A stretch of 5,575 nucleotides of DNA from JAQBFJ01 sp032123435 (GCA_032123435.1 JAQBFJ010000144.1:1-5575), one strand, 5' to 3'. Shown: positions 1 through 5,020, counted from the stretch's first letter. The notes: generated by a model not told the origin, from the letters alone. Made by a program: numbers and translations.

Positions 1-223
1 CAACCATATTCTACAATCCATGTTCCAATTGAAAAGCATACAGCGCTTACCGGCCTTTACCGCCCAGTTCGTCCGGATATTGCATCAGTTTAGAACGAGG
101 CAGATGCGCGGCGTCTTTCCGCCTCAAAGACTGAGGGGTCAGCCCTCAAAATAGTAAAATAAGGATTCATATTACTTTTTCCGTTTACGATCAAGCGCCC
201 TGTCAAACCTCCCCAGCATCTTA
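1..223. other. Left edge without a supported gene; start of the next cassette-like unit
   Basis: On the minus strand this DNA follows the cassette boundary at 230/229 and would be the beginning of the next cassette (first bases TTGGGT). Only very short reading frames are present, for example a 15-codon one at 172-219 that starts just after the boundary, and none has a convincing composition. The stretch holds one copy of a dispersed repeat (88-142) with a small hairpin, TGAGGG/CCCTCA, at 132-148. No matching R'' box (GTTGGGT on the plus strand) is visible before the window ends, so the unit, if it is a cassette, runs out of the window. Confidence 0.4.
88..142. repeat. Dispersed repeat, copy 1 (REP-like)
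   Basis: This segment resembles 3838-3881. Shared blocks are GTTT followed by CGA-GGCAG, then TGCGC-GCG, and then AGACTGAGGG(G)TCAG, in the same order and strand, with a 10-base longer spacer before the last block here. The last block overlaps a 6-bp hairpin (132-148). The pattern fits a decayed intergenic repeat of the REP or small non-autonomous element type. It was aligned by eye and no copy number is known. Confidence 0.4.
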
Positions 224-306
224 ACCCAACGTTGAGGATAAGCCGCCAGTAATTGCGCCCGAAGGGCGCGGTTTGTTACTGGTCGGTCTTCATCCGTTTG
301 TTCTGC
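224..306 (-). other. attC: attC recombination site of the 130-codon cassette
   Basis: Read on the minus strand, the site has R'' GCAGAAC (306-300), a 4-base spacer, L'' GGATGAAGACCGACCAGTAA, an inner hairpin GCGCCC-TTC-GGGCGC, L' TTACTGGCGGCTTATCC, a 5-base spacer and R' GTTGGGT (230-224), which fits the GTTRRRY consensus. L'' pairs with L' except for three unpaired bases, all on L'', as expected of the extrahelical bases that give attC its polarity. The L'-spacer-R' part (GGCTTATC-CTCAAC-GTTGGGT) is laid out like classical attC sites. R'' does not fit RYYYAAC at two positions but matches the start of its own cassette exactly. The site overlaps the last nine codons of the gene. The inner hairpin could also act on transcripts, but there is no T-run to suggest a terminator. 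Confidence 0.75.
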
Positions 307-675
307 CTTCTTCTAACAATGAAACAACCAACCCAAAGCATTGCAAACACAGGAATAGAAAAGAAGACGGAATTCATTAGAAATGTGTCAATATGTACCT
401 TTGCATACCAAGAATACCGACCAACGCAACTATCAAAACAGATTACATCTAATGGATAACCATAAACTTTTCTATTCCAAGTTAAAACAACAACCTCATG
501 TTCGGGATTTGAGAACTGAACCGCATACTTCTCGTACGCTGCAGCCCGCAAATTTTCAGGAAAAGCATTTACCGTTGCACTTTCACGTGAAAGCGGCATA
601 GCTAGTAGTGCAATAAAGAAACCATGCACTATAGAAACAACATATATCAGTAATAAATTAAATTTCATGGCAGAA
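230..675 (-). mobile_element. Complete integron-type gene cassette with one small membrane protein gene
   Basis: The boundaries follow the rule that IntI cuts after the G of R' (G|TTRRRY). On the minus strand the unit starts with TTCTGC after G676 and ends with the G at 230, about 446 bases. The cassette start (GTTCTGC, including the preceding G) is the exact complement of the R'' box near its end (GCAGAAC, 306-300), as required for an attC to re-form in the excised circle. It holds a single gene in the cassette direction that begins four bases after the R' box and ends inside the attC. That compact layout is typical of cassettes. No integrase is visible, so mobility is inferred from structure only. 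Confidence 0.7.
276..668 (-). CDS. Hypothetical small membrane protein (130 aa), cassette gene
   Basis: I do not recognise a family. The protein has an N-terminal hydrophobic helix (about residues 3-24), a polar central part of about 70 residues (25-95), a second hydrophobic helix (about 97-118) and a basic tail (RRRQNKR, 119-125). With positive charges at both ends, the likely topology has both termini in the cytoplasm and the central part in the periplasm or outside. Two cysteines (C77, C81) lie in the outer part and could form a disulfide. The ATG is one base downstream of the R' box of the preceding attC-like site, so there is no room for a Shine-Dalgarno sequence inside the cassette. Ribosome loading would depend on the upstream neighbour or on leaderless initiation. 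The last codons (about 122-130) are encoded by the attC, so the tail sequence is partly dictated by the recombination site. The precise placement in a cassette supports a real gene; its function is unknown. Confidence 0.7.
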   Translation of the reverse strand: MKFNLLLIYVVSIVHGFFIALLAMPLSRESATVNAFPENLRAAAYEKYAVQFSNPEHEVVVLTWNRKVYGYPLDVICFDSCVGRYSWYAKVHIDTFLMNSVFFSIPVFAMLWVGCFIVRRRQNKRMKTDQ

Positions 676-723
676 CTTGTGGATGAGCGGCAGCGCTCTG
701 CGAATCACGCTGTCCGTTCATCC
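670..723 (-). other. attC: attC-like hairpin with a degenerate R'' end
   Basis: On the minus strand, L'' GGATGAACGGACAGCG (723-708) pairs with L' CGCTGCCGCTCATCC (695-681), apart from one unpaired A in L'' and one G-T position. The loop is 12 bases. L' is followed by spacer ACAA and the box GTTCTGC (676-670), which begins the 130-codon cassette. The L'-spacer-box pattern (CTCATCC-ACAA-GTT) resembles the next site (CTTATCC-TCAAC-GTT). No RYYYAAC-type R'' box lies four or five bases before L''; GTACGTA is there instead. The preceding unit therefore appears damaged or divergent at its end. Confidence 0.55.
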
Positions 724-837
724 ATAATACGTACTATGAATCGATATTTTAACTATTTTCTCAAAAGTGTAAAGGATTAACTTGCCATCACTGTTAACGT
801 TTGACCTGAAATGCAAGTTTAAGCGTATACTACCATC

Positions 838-975
838 ATGCCAATCACTCGCATAGCCTCAGGCGGACAGACCAGCGCTGACCGGATGCTATTGATGGGT
901 CACTCAAATCTTACCACGTCTTTGGGATATAAAAGCCCCGCAATGAACAGACTGAACGGCATTTTTGACTCTTGA
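838..975 (+). pseudogene. Fragment resembling a YpsA-like / putative molybdenum carrier protein
   Basis: The frame from ATG 838 begins MPITRIASGGQTSADR, which closely matches the N-terminal nucleotide-binding motif of the YpsA-like (cpYpsA, putative molybdenum carrier) family, normally ISGGQTGADRAALD. Here the second conserved Gly is Ser. After residue 16 the similarity continues better in another frame (AIDGSLK, compare AALDxAI), which stops at 928-930. This points to an indel near 886 and rapid decay. The frame as drawn ends at 973-975, about a third or less of the family's usual length, and no Shine-Dalgarno sequence is seen. It reads opposite to all intact genes. The assignment rests on one motif recalled from the family, so confidence is moderate. 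Confidence 0.45.
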
Positions 976-1031
976 AGAAGCTTTAGGCAAACAAATCACC
1001 GAATTGGGAAGCGAAGTCAGGTAAGGATTTC

Positions 1032-1111
1032 AATATCCAATAACCAAGCCCCATGTCCAAGTTACAAACGGGAAAATGCGGCATGGTTGCTAAACTTGAA
1101 AATTGGATATT
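1032..1111. repeat. Imperfect inverted repeat, 17-bp arms
   Basis: Arm 1 at 1032-1048 (AATATCCAATAACCAAG) matches the reverse complement of arm 2 at 1095-1111 (AATATCCAATTTTCAAG) at 14 of 17 positions, with a 46-base spacer. AT-rich 'atatccaat' arms of this kind often occur in degenerate intergenic DNA. No transposase or coding content lies between the arms. Confidence 0.45.
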
Positions 1112-1219
1112 TCTTGTCATGACAGCTTCGCCTCTCAACACCGCACATCTACGGCGTTCTGAATTGGTGCAATGTTCGGGCTAGAAGCAGCTTTGCCGTA
1201 ATCGCCCTTTACAGAGAGC

Positions 1220-3589
1220 TCATGGTTCAGTAACAATCGTACCAAAGGGCACAGTGCCAGCATACCCAAATGTTTCTGTCCTGAATCCGTCAATGCTCTG
1301 CATGAAGTACCAGGAACCAGCCGGTGCCCCGTAATTGCCAGCCGCATCGTAACAGCCGAAGTCTGCCTTCCCGTCACCGTCAAAGTCACCCACAAACGGC
1401 ACAGTACCAGCATACCCAAATGTTTCTGTCCTGAATCCGTCAGTGCTCTGCATGAAGTACCAGGAGCCGGGCTTCGCCCAGCCGGGGAAACCATCGGCAT
1501 CATACACGCCGATATCATCGGCACCGTCACCGTCGAAATCGCCGACAACTGGTACCGTTCCGGCATATCCGAAGCGATTTGTCTTGAATCCGTCAGCGCT
1601 CTGCACGAAGTACCAGAAGCCTTCCGGCTGTCCGTAATGACCTTCAGGATCATAGACAGCGTAGTCGGCCTCGTCATCACCATCAAAGTCACCCGACACA
1701 GGCAGGCAACCCGCGTATCCAAAATCGACCGGCAAATAACCATCTGTTGTCTGCATGAAGTGCCATGAACCAGGCGCGATTCCTGAGGTGTCATAGAGAC
1801 ACAGATCGGTCGACCCATCGCCGTCAAAGTCATTTGGAACATTCACCGTAACAATAACTGTCGCGGTAACGGTGAATCCACCGACCAGCAGGTTGGGCAC
1901 TTCGGCGCCCGTCAATATATTCACATCACGTGCGCCGATTGGCGCAGCGCCGTCGATGGTTATATTGGCGACTGCATGTGTCGCATCGGCCACTGTTGTC
2001 GAGTTAACGGTTATCCCGGCCCCTGAGAAAGTCGCGACAGAAACCCCGTCCTGAAAGAGTGTGTTAGTCCCGACAATGTTTACATCAAGCGTTTGGCCGC
2101 GCTGGCCATTTACCGGGGCGCAACCGGTAATGGAAATCATTGTAATGAAACGTCTGAACACCTTTCCTCCGTCGCCGTCGCTGTTTGATACGCCCGCGTA
2201 GACGTAGCTTGAATAGGCAACAAGACAGTGCACGGCTTCATTAGCCGTATCGCCGAAACCTTCCGTATTGATCTGCGTCCAGGTATTCGATGCCGCATCG
2301 TATGTCCAGACCTGGCCGCCTTCGGGCGAGCCGCTGTCATTACCTGTGCCGACATAAAGCAGGTTATTGTAGACCCACATGCAGCGGGTGGAATCATACT
2401 GCATACTGGCGCCGGGATCATTACGTGTGAAGGTTGAACCATCATATTCCCATACCTGACAGTTGACACTCCAGCCTGCGGTCCCGATATAAAGTTTTCC
2501 ATTATAGGCGGCGAGACTTCGGACCTCCACGAAATTGTCACCAAACGTACTGCCGTCCGCCACCTGTGTCCAGTCTGCAGGCGATGGACCATCATAGCGA
2601 TAAAGACTGCAGTAATCGACATTGTTGTAGACACCGGCGTAGATGTGTCCGTTGTAGGATGCGATGCTCCGGACGGCCCCATTGTCGCTGTCCCCGAAAC
2701 CGGTCGTATTGATCTGCACCCATGTAGCGCCATCGTATGTCCAGACGCGCGCGCCCGAAGAACCCCATCCACTGCCCATATAAAGTTTTCCATCGTGGAC
2801 CACCATCGACTGTGCCCACGTTGAGTCGGTCCCCAGTCCCGCGTCAGCGACCTGAGTCCAGTTTGTCTCGTCATATGCCCATACTTCGAAATAGTCATTG
2901 TTGTTGGCTATTCCGGCATATAGACGACCATTATAGACTGCCATGCAATGGACGCCTCGGTTATTTGCGTTGCTGAATCCGCCCGTGACGATCTGGATCC
3001 ATTCGTTCGTGCCGAGATCGTTCAGGCGCCAGACTTCGCATCCACTGCTGTTATTCCACGTTCCCGCGTACACACGGCCGTTATAAACTGCCATGGAGAA
3101 GACGCTGAAGTTGACCGAGTTACCGAAACCGTCTTCGTTAATCTGTTCCCAAGTGTAGTTGGCAGAACCTGACAGGTTCAACACATAAGGCGTGTTAGTG
3201 CCGTCGTTGGCGATCGAAACCTGCGCTATATTCGTGCCCTCCGCTGTCGCGTTGAATCGAATTGTGAAAGCACCGCTCTCACCGGCGTTGACTGTCGCGG
3301 GCATGTTGTTGACCGTAAACTGCGCGGCACCGGCTCCACTGGTGCTGACTTCCGAAATGGTTACCATCGCATCGCCGTTATTAGTTATCGAGAAGGTGTG
3401 CGTTACTTCCTCGCCGATCCGCGTGGATCCGAAATCCGTGCCGCTTGCCGTACTGGCGGGAGCGCCGTTCACGACGACCGCTCCGTTCGTGCCAAGCACT
3501 GTTGCATCCGGGCCGGACGCGGCCGACGCATTAAGAGAAAGAACAACAATCATTGCGAAGACGTTCACCAACACAATACTTCTATGCAC
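1220..3589 (-). CDS. Secreted choice-of-anchor D / seven-bladed propeller / FG-GAP-like repeat protein (789 aa)
   Basis: A large exported, probably surface or extracellular protein; its ligand is unknown. The signal peptide is residues 1-23 (hydrophobic FAMIVVLSL, then ASA|A). Next is an Ig-like choice-of-anchor D/ASH-type domain (about 26-143: DFGSTRIGE, TFSITNNG, FTIRFN, LNLSGSA). Seven propeller-like repeats of 40-50 residues follow (about 146-481), each near W(T/V)QI...GFGD...V.SMAVYNGRLYAGT...VW.YDG; seven is the usual number for a closed propeller. Residues 484-580 look like a TIG-type beta-sandwich. The C-terminus has four FG-GAP/VCBS-like repeats with DFDGDG calcium-loop motifs at about 587, 634, 684 and 735 and a PGSWYFMQSTDGFRTETFGYAGTVP spacer family (quoted in part: GSWYFMQSTDGFR). 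It ends half-way into a fifth unit (FGTIVTEP), with no PEP-CTERM or T9SS-type tail seen. The start is GTG, preceded by AGGGG at a 6-base spacing. It appears monocistronic. An adhesin or polymer-binding role is inference. Confidence 0.88.
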   Translation of the reverse strand: MHRSIVLVNVFAMIVVLSLNASAASGPDATVLGTNGAVVVNGAPASTASGTDFGSTRIGEEVTHTFSITNNGDAMVTISEVSTSGAGAAQFTVNNMPATVNAGESGAFTIRFNATAEGTNIAQVSIANDGTNTPYVLNLSGSANYTWEQINEDGFGNSVNFSVFSMAVYNGRVYAGTWNNSSGCEVWRLNDLGTNEWIQIVTGGFSNANNRGVHCMAVYNGRLYAGIANNNDYFEVWAYDETNWTQVADAGLGTDSTWAQSMVVHDGKLYMGSGWGSSGARVWTYDGATWVQINTTGFGDSDNGAVRSIASYNGHIYAGVYNNVDYCSLYRYDGPSPADWTQVADGSTFGDNFVEVRSLAAYNGKLYIGTAGWSVNCQVWEYDGSTFTRNDPGASMQYDSTRCMWVYNNLLYVGTGNDSGSPEGGQVWTYDAASNTWTQINTEGFGDTANEAVHCLVAYSSYVYAGVSNSDGDGGKVFRRFITMISITGCAPVNGQRGQTLDVNIVGTNTLFQDGVSVATFSGAGITVNSTTVADATHAVANITIDGAAPIGARDVNILTGAEVPNLLVGGFTVTATVIVTVNVPNDFDGDGSTDLCLYDTSGIAPGSWHFMQTTDGYLPVDFGYAGCLPVSGDFDGDDEADYAVYDPEGHYGQPEGFWYFVQSADGFKTNRFGYAGTVPVVGDFDGDGADDIGVYDADGFPGWAKPGSWYFMQSTDGFRTETFGYAGTVPFVGDFDGDGKADFGCYDAAGNYGAPAGSWYFMQSIDGFRTETFGYAGTVPFGTIVTEP
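1250..1470 (-). repeat. Near-identical 70-bp direct repeat inside the propeller/FG-GAP gene, period 150 bp
   Basis: Positions 1251-1320 and 1401-1470 differ at only about four of 70 bases, while the remaining parts of the two 50-codon units, and the two earlier units, are more divergent. They encode the GSWYFMQS-DGFRTETFGYAGTVP part of the last two C-terminal repeats. This indicates recent duplication or gene conversion of one repeat unit and a potential site for length variation by slippage or recombination. Confidence 0.75.
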
Positions 3590-3595
3590 AGTTTT

Positions 3596-3600
3596 CCCCT
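3596..3600 (-). promoter_or_regulatory. Shine-Dalgarno site that supports the GTG start at 3589
   Basis: The minus strand reads AAAGGGG-AAAACT-GTG. The purine-rich AGGGG core lies six bases before the GTG codon that begins a clear signal peptide. No ATG in this frame fits the signal peptide better, so the GTG start is favoured. Confidence 0.65.
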
Positions 3601-3635
3601 TTCTTTAATTACGCGAAGCTATACAACGACAATGC

Positions 3636-3687
3636 AACTGTAAATTTGGTCATTCGGACAAACTGATAAGAATTTGCTTTTACAGTT
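3636..3687. repeat. Perfect 9-bp inverted repeat upstream of the secreted protein gene
   Basis: AACTGTAAA (3636-3644) and TTTACAGTT (3679-3687) are exact reverse complements with a 34-base spacer, about 50-100 bases upstream of the GTG start. The position would suit an operator or a leader structure. No convincing -35/-10 pair could be assigned around it, and the arms are short, so a chance occurrence is possible. Confidence 0.3.
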
Positions 3688-3837
3688 ATTACTCACACTA
3701 CTCCCCAATAGTCAGTAAACTCGCTTGAAGAGTAAATACTAGGCACGCAGTGGAAAAATTTCAAGGCACAAATGGGCGATTTCAGATGAAACAGTGATCG
3801 TAGTGCAGAATCGACGCATGCCAGGTGCGTTAAAGGC

Positions 3838-3881
3838 GTTTTGGCGAAGGCAGCTGCGCTGCGCTACAGACTGAGGGTCAG
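3838..3881. repeat. Dispersed repeat, copy 2 (REP-like)
   Basis: This copy is similar to 88-142: GTTTTGGCGAAGGCAG, TGCGCTGCG and AGACTGAGGGTCAG occur in the same order and on the same strand, with a shorter spacer before the last block. It lies in the non-coding DNA between the tRNA fragment and the secreted protein gene. With its partner at the other end of the window, it suggests a family of scattered intergenic repeats in this genome. Confidence 0.4.
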
Positions 3882-3898
3882 AGTCATATGTGCTTAGG

Positions 3899-3918
3899 AA
3901 AAATCGGGGTTGCCCCCG
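3899..3918 (-). terminator. Rho-independent terminator downstream of the tRNA fragment
   Basis: The minus strand reads CGGGG-GCAA-CCCCG followed by A and TTTTT, that is, a five-base-pair GC stem with a GCAA tetraloop and a T-run. It lies about 40 bases past the CCA end of the tRNA fragment in the same direction. The original tRNA gene's terminator would be expected there, so the DNA below 3960 is probably the original downstream flank of that tRNA locus. Confidence 0.65.
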
Positions 3919-3959
3919 TTAATGGTGTTGACCCGTTGCCCCCCCCTGCGAGCGAAGGC

Positions 3960-4004
3960 TGGTGGGCGATACAGGACTCGAACCTGTGACATTCAGCGTG
4001 TAAA
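3960..4004 (-). tRNA. Partial tRNA, 3' part only (consistent with tRNA-Val UAC); probable attachment-site core
   Basis: On the minus strand, 4004 to 3960 gives the anticodon loop TTTACAC (anticodon TAC, Val), the 3' anticodon stem GCTGA, variable loop ATGTC, T-arm ACAGG-TTCGAGT-CCTGT with a perfect stem, acceptor strand ATCGCCC, discriminator A and CCA. The 5' half is missing: a pairing GGGCGAT would be needed near 4030-4036 and is not there. Sequence upstream of the anticodon loop does not fold into a D-arm. A fragment starting at the anticodon loop is what tyrosine-recombinase elements carry or leave when they integrate at a tRNA 3' end. By the usual geometry, the inserted element lies on the side above 4004 and the original chromosome below 3960. 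It cannot be a functional tRNA. Confidence 0.85.
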
Positions 4005-4133
4005 GATAATTCAGCCAAATTGCACTTAGTCCTTTATTTACAGGTAATTGCTTCCATATCAATGACTTAAAAGCAATTCTTCCTGCTTATCAAAATCCTC
4101 ATAATCGCCGTATTTTGCCATTTTGAGCGCCAG

Positions 4134-4155
4134 AGTGAGCGTGAAGTGAGCGTGA
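4134..4155. repeat. Perfect tandem duplication, 11-bp unit x2
   Basis: AGTGAGCGTGA occurs at 4134-4144 and again at 4145-4155 without any mismatch. One helical turn separates the copies. The unit contains GAGCGT, also found twice in the neighbouring 12-bp duplication. The position, about 130-150 bases from the tRNA-end core, would suit integrase arm-type binding sites. Confidence 0.7.
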
Positions 4156-4183
4156 GAAATGACTGTTTTGAGGCTTCGTCAAA

Positions 4184-4207
4184 TCCGGGAGCGTTTCCGG
4201 GAGCGTT
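4184..4207. repeat. Perfect tandem duplication, 12-bp unit x2
   Basis: TCCGGGAGCGTT occurs at 4184-4195 and 4196-4207 without mismatch. It shares GAGCGT with the 11-bp pair at 4134-4155, giving four copies in the same orientation (starting at 4137, 4148, 4189 and 4201). Confidence 0.7.
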
Positions 4208-4259
4208 GAGGAAGTTATGACCATTCTATTTCCTTAATCAACTTTAGCAAACCCCAGCT

Positions 4260-4940
4260 TCAATCCCTTGTTTTGCTATCTTGGGGGTTGGTCTTTCGGT
4301 CAGCGGATTTTTCAATAAGGTTCAGGTCGTTGTTGGCCATTTTTAAGATTTCCCTTACTTCAGGAAAAAGTGCTACCAGTTTCATTGTCTGGTCATCGGT
4401 TCTGATCCACGGGAAAAACTTGACGAAATGTTCACTTTGAACCTGGTTGACCCATAGGAACAAGTGGACACGAACACCGTGGGTCTGTGCCCTTCGGGTC
4501 AGGGACGCTGGACATGCCCTGAACGGATAGCCCTTGATGAAATATCCCTGAAGAACTTCCTCAAGAATGGCGGGGGCACACATGTTGTCTGTATTAACGA
4601 AGGCAAGGACATTGGGATGTTCAAGATCCGGGTTAACGCTGTCGAATTGTTCCACGGCTCCACGGATGCGGTTCGCAAACCGGGAGTGCCTTGAAATGTC
4701 ATTGACCTTGCGCTGTTCGGCAATGCGGACCCCGGAGCCAACATCCCTCATGTGGTTCTGGAGAGGATCAGCATCGGTTGTTTCTTTGACCTCGCAATAG
4801 AATTGAAAGGCGTTCCCTTTGAAAACGCGGAAGTCAGGCGTTTTCTTTCCGGCGGCACGGATCTCGTTTTTTGCGAACCGCTGAGCGCGAAGCCTGCGGT
4901 CAGCAAGACAGTTAGCAACAATTTGTTCCGCCTCATTCAT
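4260..4940 (-). CDS. Putative PD-(D/E)XK-fold nuclease (226 aa), cassette gene
   Basis: The N-terminal part carries the signature of the PD-(D/E)XK nuclease fold: a helix with acidic residues (E3, E5), then PDF at 35-37, a beta strand, and E-V-K at 50-52, so the likely metal-binding and catalytic residues are D36, E50 and K52. Residues 85-105 (basic, RFANRIRGAVEQFDS) form a helix typical of small nucleases of this type, followed by a hydrophobic strand (NVLAFVN, 109-115). The C-terminal part is not assigned. The ATG lies 10 bases after the R' box (GTTGGGC) of the preceding attC, so this is the first gene of its cassette; no good Shine-Dalgarno sequence is seen. No methyltransferase or partner gene accompanies it, so a classical restriction-modification pair is not supported here. 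It could be a defence nuclease, a toxin or a repair enzyme. The fold call rests on motif spacing only. Confidence 0.65.
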   Translation of the reverse strand: MNEAEQIVANCLADRRLRAQRFAKNEIRAAGKKTPDFRVFKGNAFQFYCEVKETTDADPLQNHMRDVGSGVRIAEQRKVNDISRHSRFANRIRGAVEQFDSVNPDLEHPNVLAFVNTDNMCAPAILEEVLQGYFIKGYPFRACPASLTRRAQTHGVRVHLFLWVNQVQSEHFVKFFPWIRTDDQTMKLVALFPEVREILKMANNDLNLIEKSADRKTNPQDSKTRD

Positions 4941-4950
4941 AAATCTATTT

Positions 4951-5020
4951 GCCCAACATTGAGGTGACCGTTTTCTGAAAGCGGAGCTTTCAGAAATACG
5001 AGTCCACCTGTTGGTTCGGC
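4951..5020 (-). other. attC: attC recombination site of the PIN-protein cassette
   Basis: On the minus strand the site has R'' GCCGAAC (5020-5014), spacer CAAC, L'' AGGTGGAC, an inner stem built on TTTCTGAAAGC and GCTTTCAGAAA with loop TCC, L' GGTCACCT, spacer CAAT and R' GTTGGGC (4957-4951), a perfect GTTRRRY. Both spacers are four bases. L'' has extra unpaired bases compared with L', and they lie on the same arm as in the site at 224-306. R'' differs from RYYYAAC at one position. The PIN gene stops four bases before R'', and the next gene starts ten bases after R'. Confidence 0.78.

Larger units (their letters stand above)
677..1219. other. Gene-free, decayed stretch downstream of the large secreted protein gene
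   Basis: More than 500 bases without an intact gene. It holds most of the attC-like hairpin at 670-723, a plus-strand gene fragment (838-975), an imperfect inverted repeat (1032-1111), a 10-bp palindrome TGTCATGACA (1115-1124) and a weak stem near 1137-1181 without a T-run. Short frames on both strands (for example 45 codons on the minus strand at 983-1120) show no protein-like signature. No terminator for the 789-codon gene is evident. Confidence 0.5.
4005..4259. other. Junction DNA between tRNA fragment and nuclease-like gene, without an intact gene
   Basis: About 255 bases with no supported gene. A 41-codon minus-strand frame (4099-4224) is open and could be the tail of an integrase gene, as often found beside a tRNA-end attachment site, but it has no catalytic motif to prove this. 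The striking content is the pair of tandem duplications at 4134-4155 and 4184-4207. No attC is seen after the nuclease-like gene, so the cassette array appears cut off in this stretch. Confidence 0.45.

Noticed and set aside
132..148. TGAGGG/CCCTCA hairpin as an intrinsic terminator
   Set aside because: No T-run follows on either strand in the right orientation; better explained as part of the dispersed repeat.
247..283. GC-rich hairpin at the end of the 130-codon gene as a simple terminator
   Set aside because: No T-run follows; the flanking L and R boxes show it is the inner part of an attC.
888..960. LMGHSNLTTSLGY, like the last catalytic box of a tyrosine recombinase
   Set aside because: It sits in a frame created by the frameshift in the YpsA-like fragment. 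The catalytic Arg and HxxR boxes are absent, and the other frame explains the DNA better.
983..1120. 45-codon minus-strand frame starting at the TGTCATGACA palindrome
   Set aside because: No Shine-Dalgarno sequence, no domain, and it runs across both arms of an inverted repeat; probably non-coding.
1137..1181. Stem downstream of the secreted protein gene as a terminator or attC
   Set aside because: The stem needs two G-T pairs, the loop is about 20 bases, there is no T-run, and the R-box match is poor.
1135..1842. Long minus-strand open frame of 235 codons
   Set aside because: It overlaps the repeat part of the secreted protein gene in another frame; its repetitive sequence only mirrors the DNA repeats.
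2137..2898. Minus-strand open frame of 253 codons
   Set aside because: A shadow of the propeller-encoding region; low-complexity Ser/Thr/Arg/Met composition and no domain signature.
3939..3946. Run of eight C as a phase-variation tract
   Set aside because: It lies outside any gene, between the tRNA fragment and its terminator, so slippage would not switch a protein.
4099..4224. 41-codon minus-strand frame as an integrase C-terminus
   Set aside because: The position fits, but no catalytic residue or family motif is visible; kept only as a possibility in the junction description.
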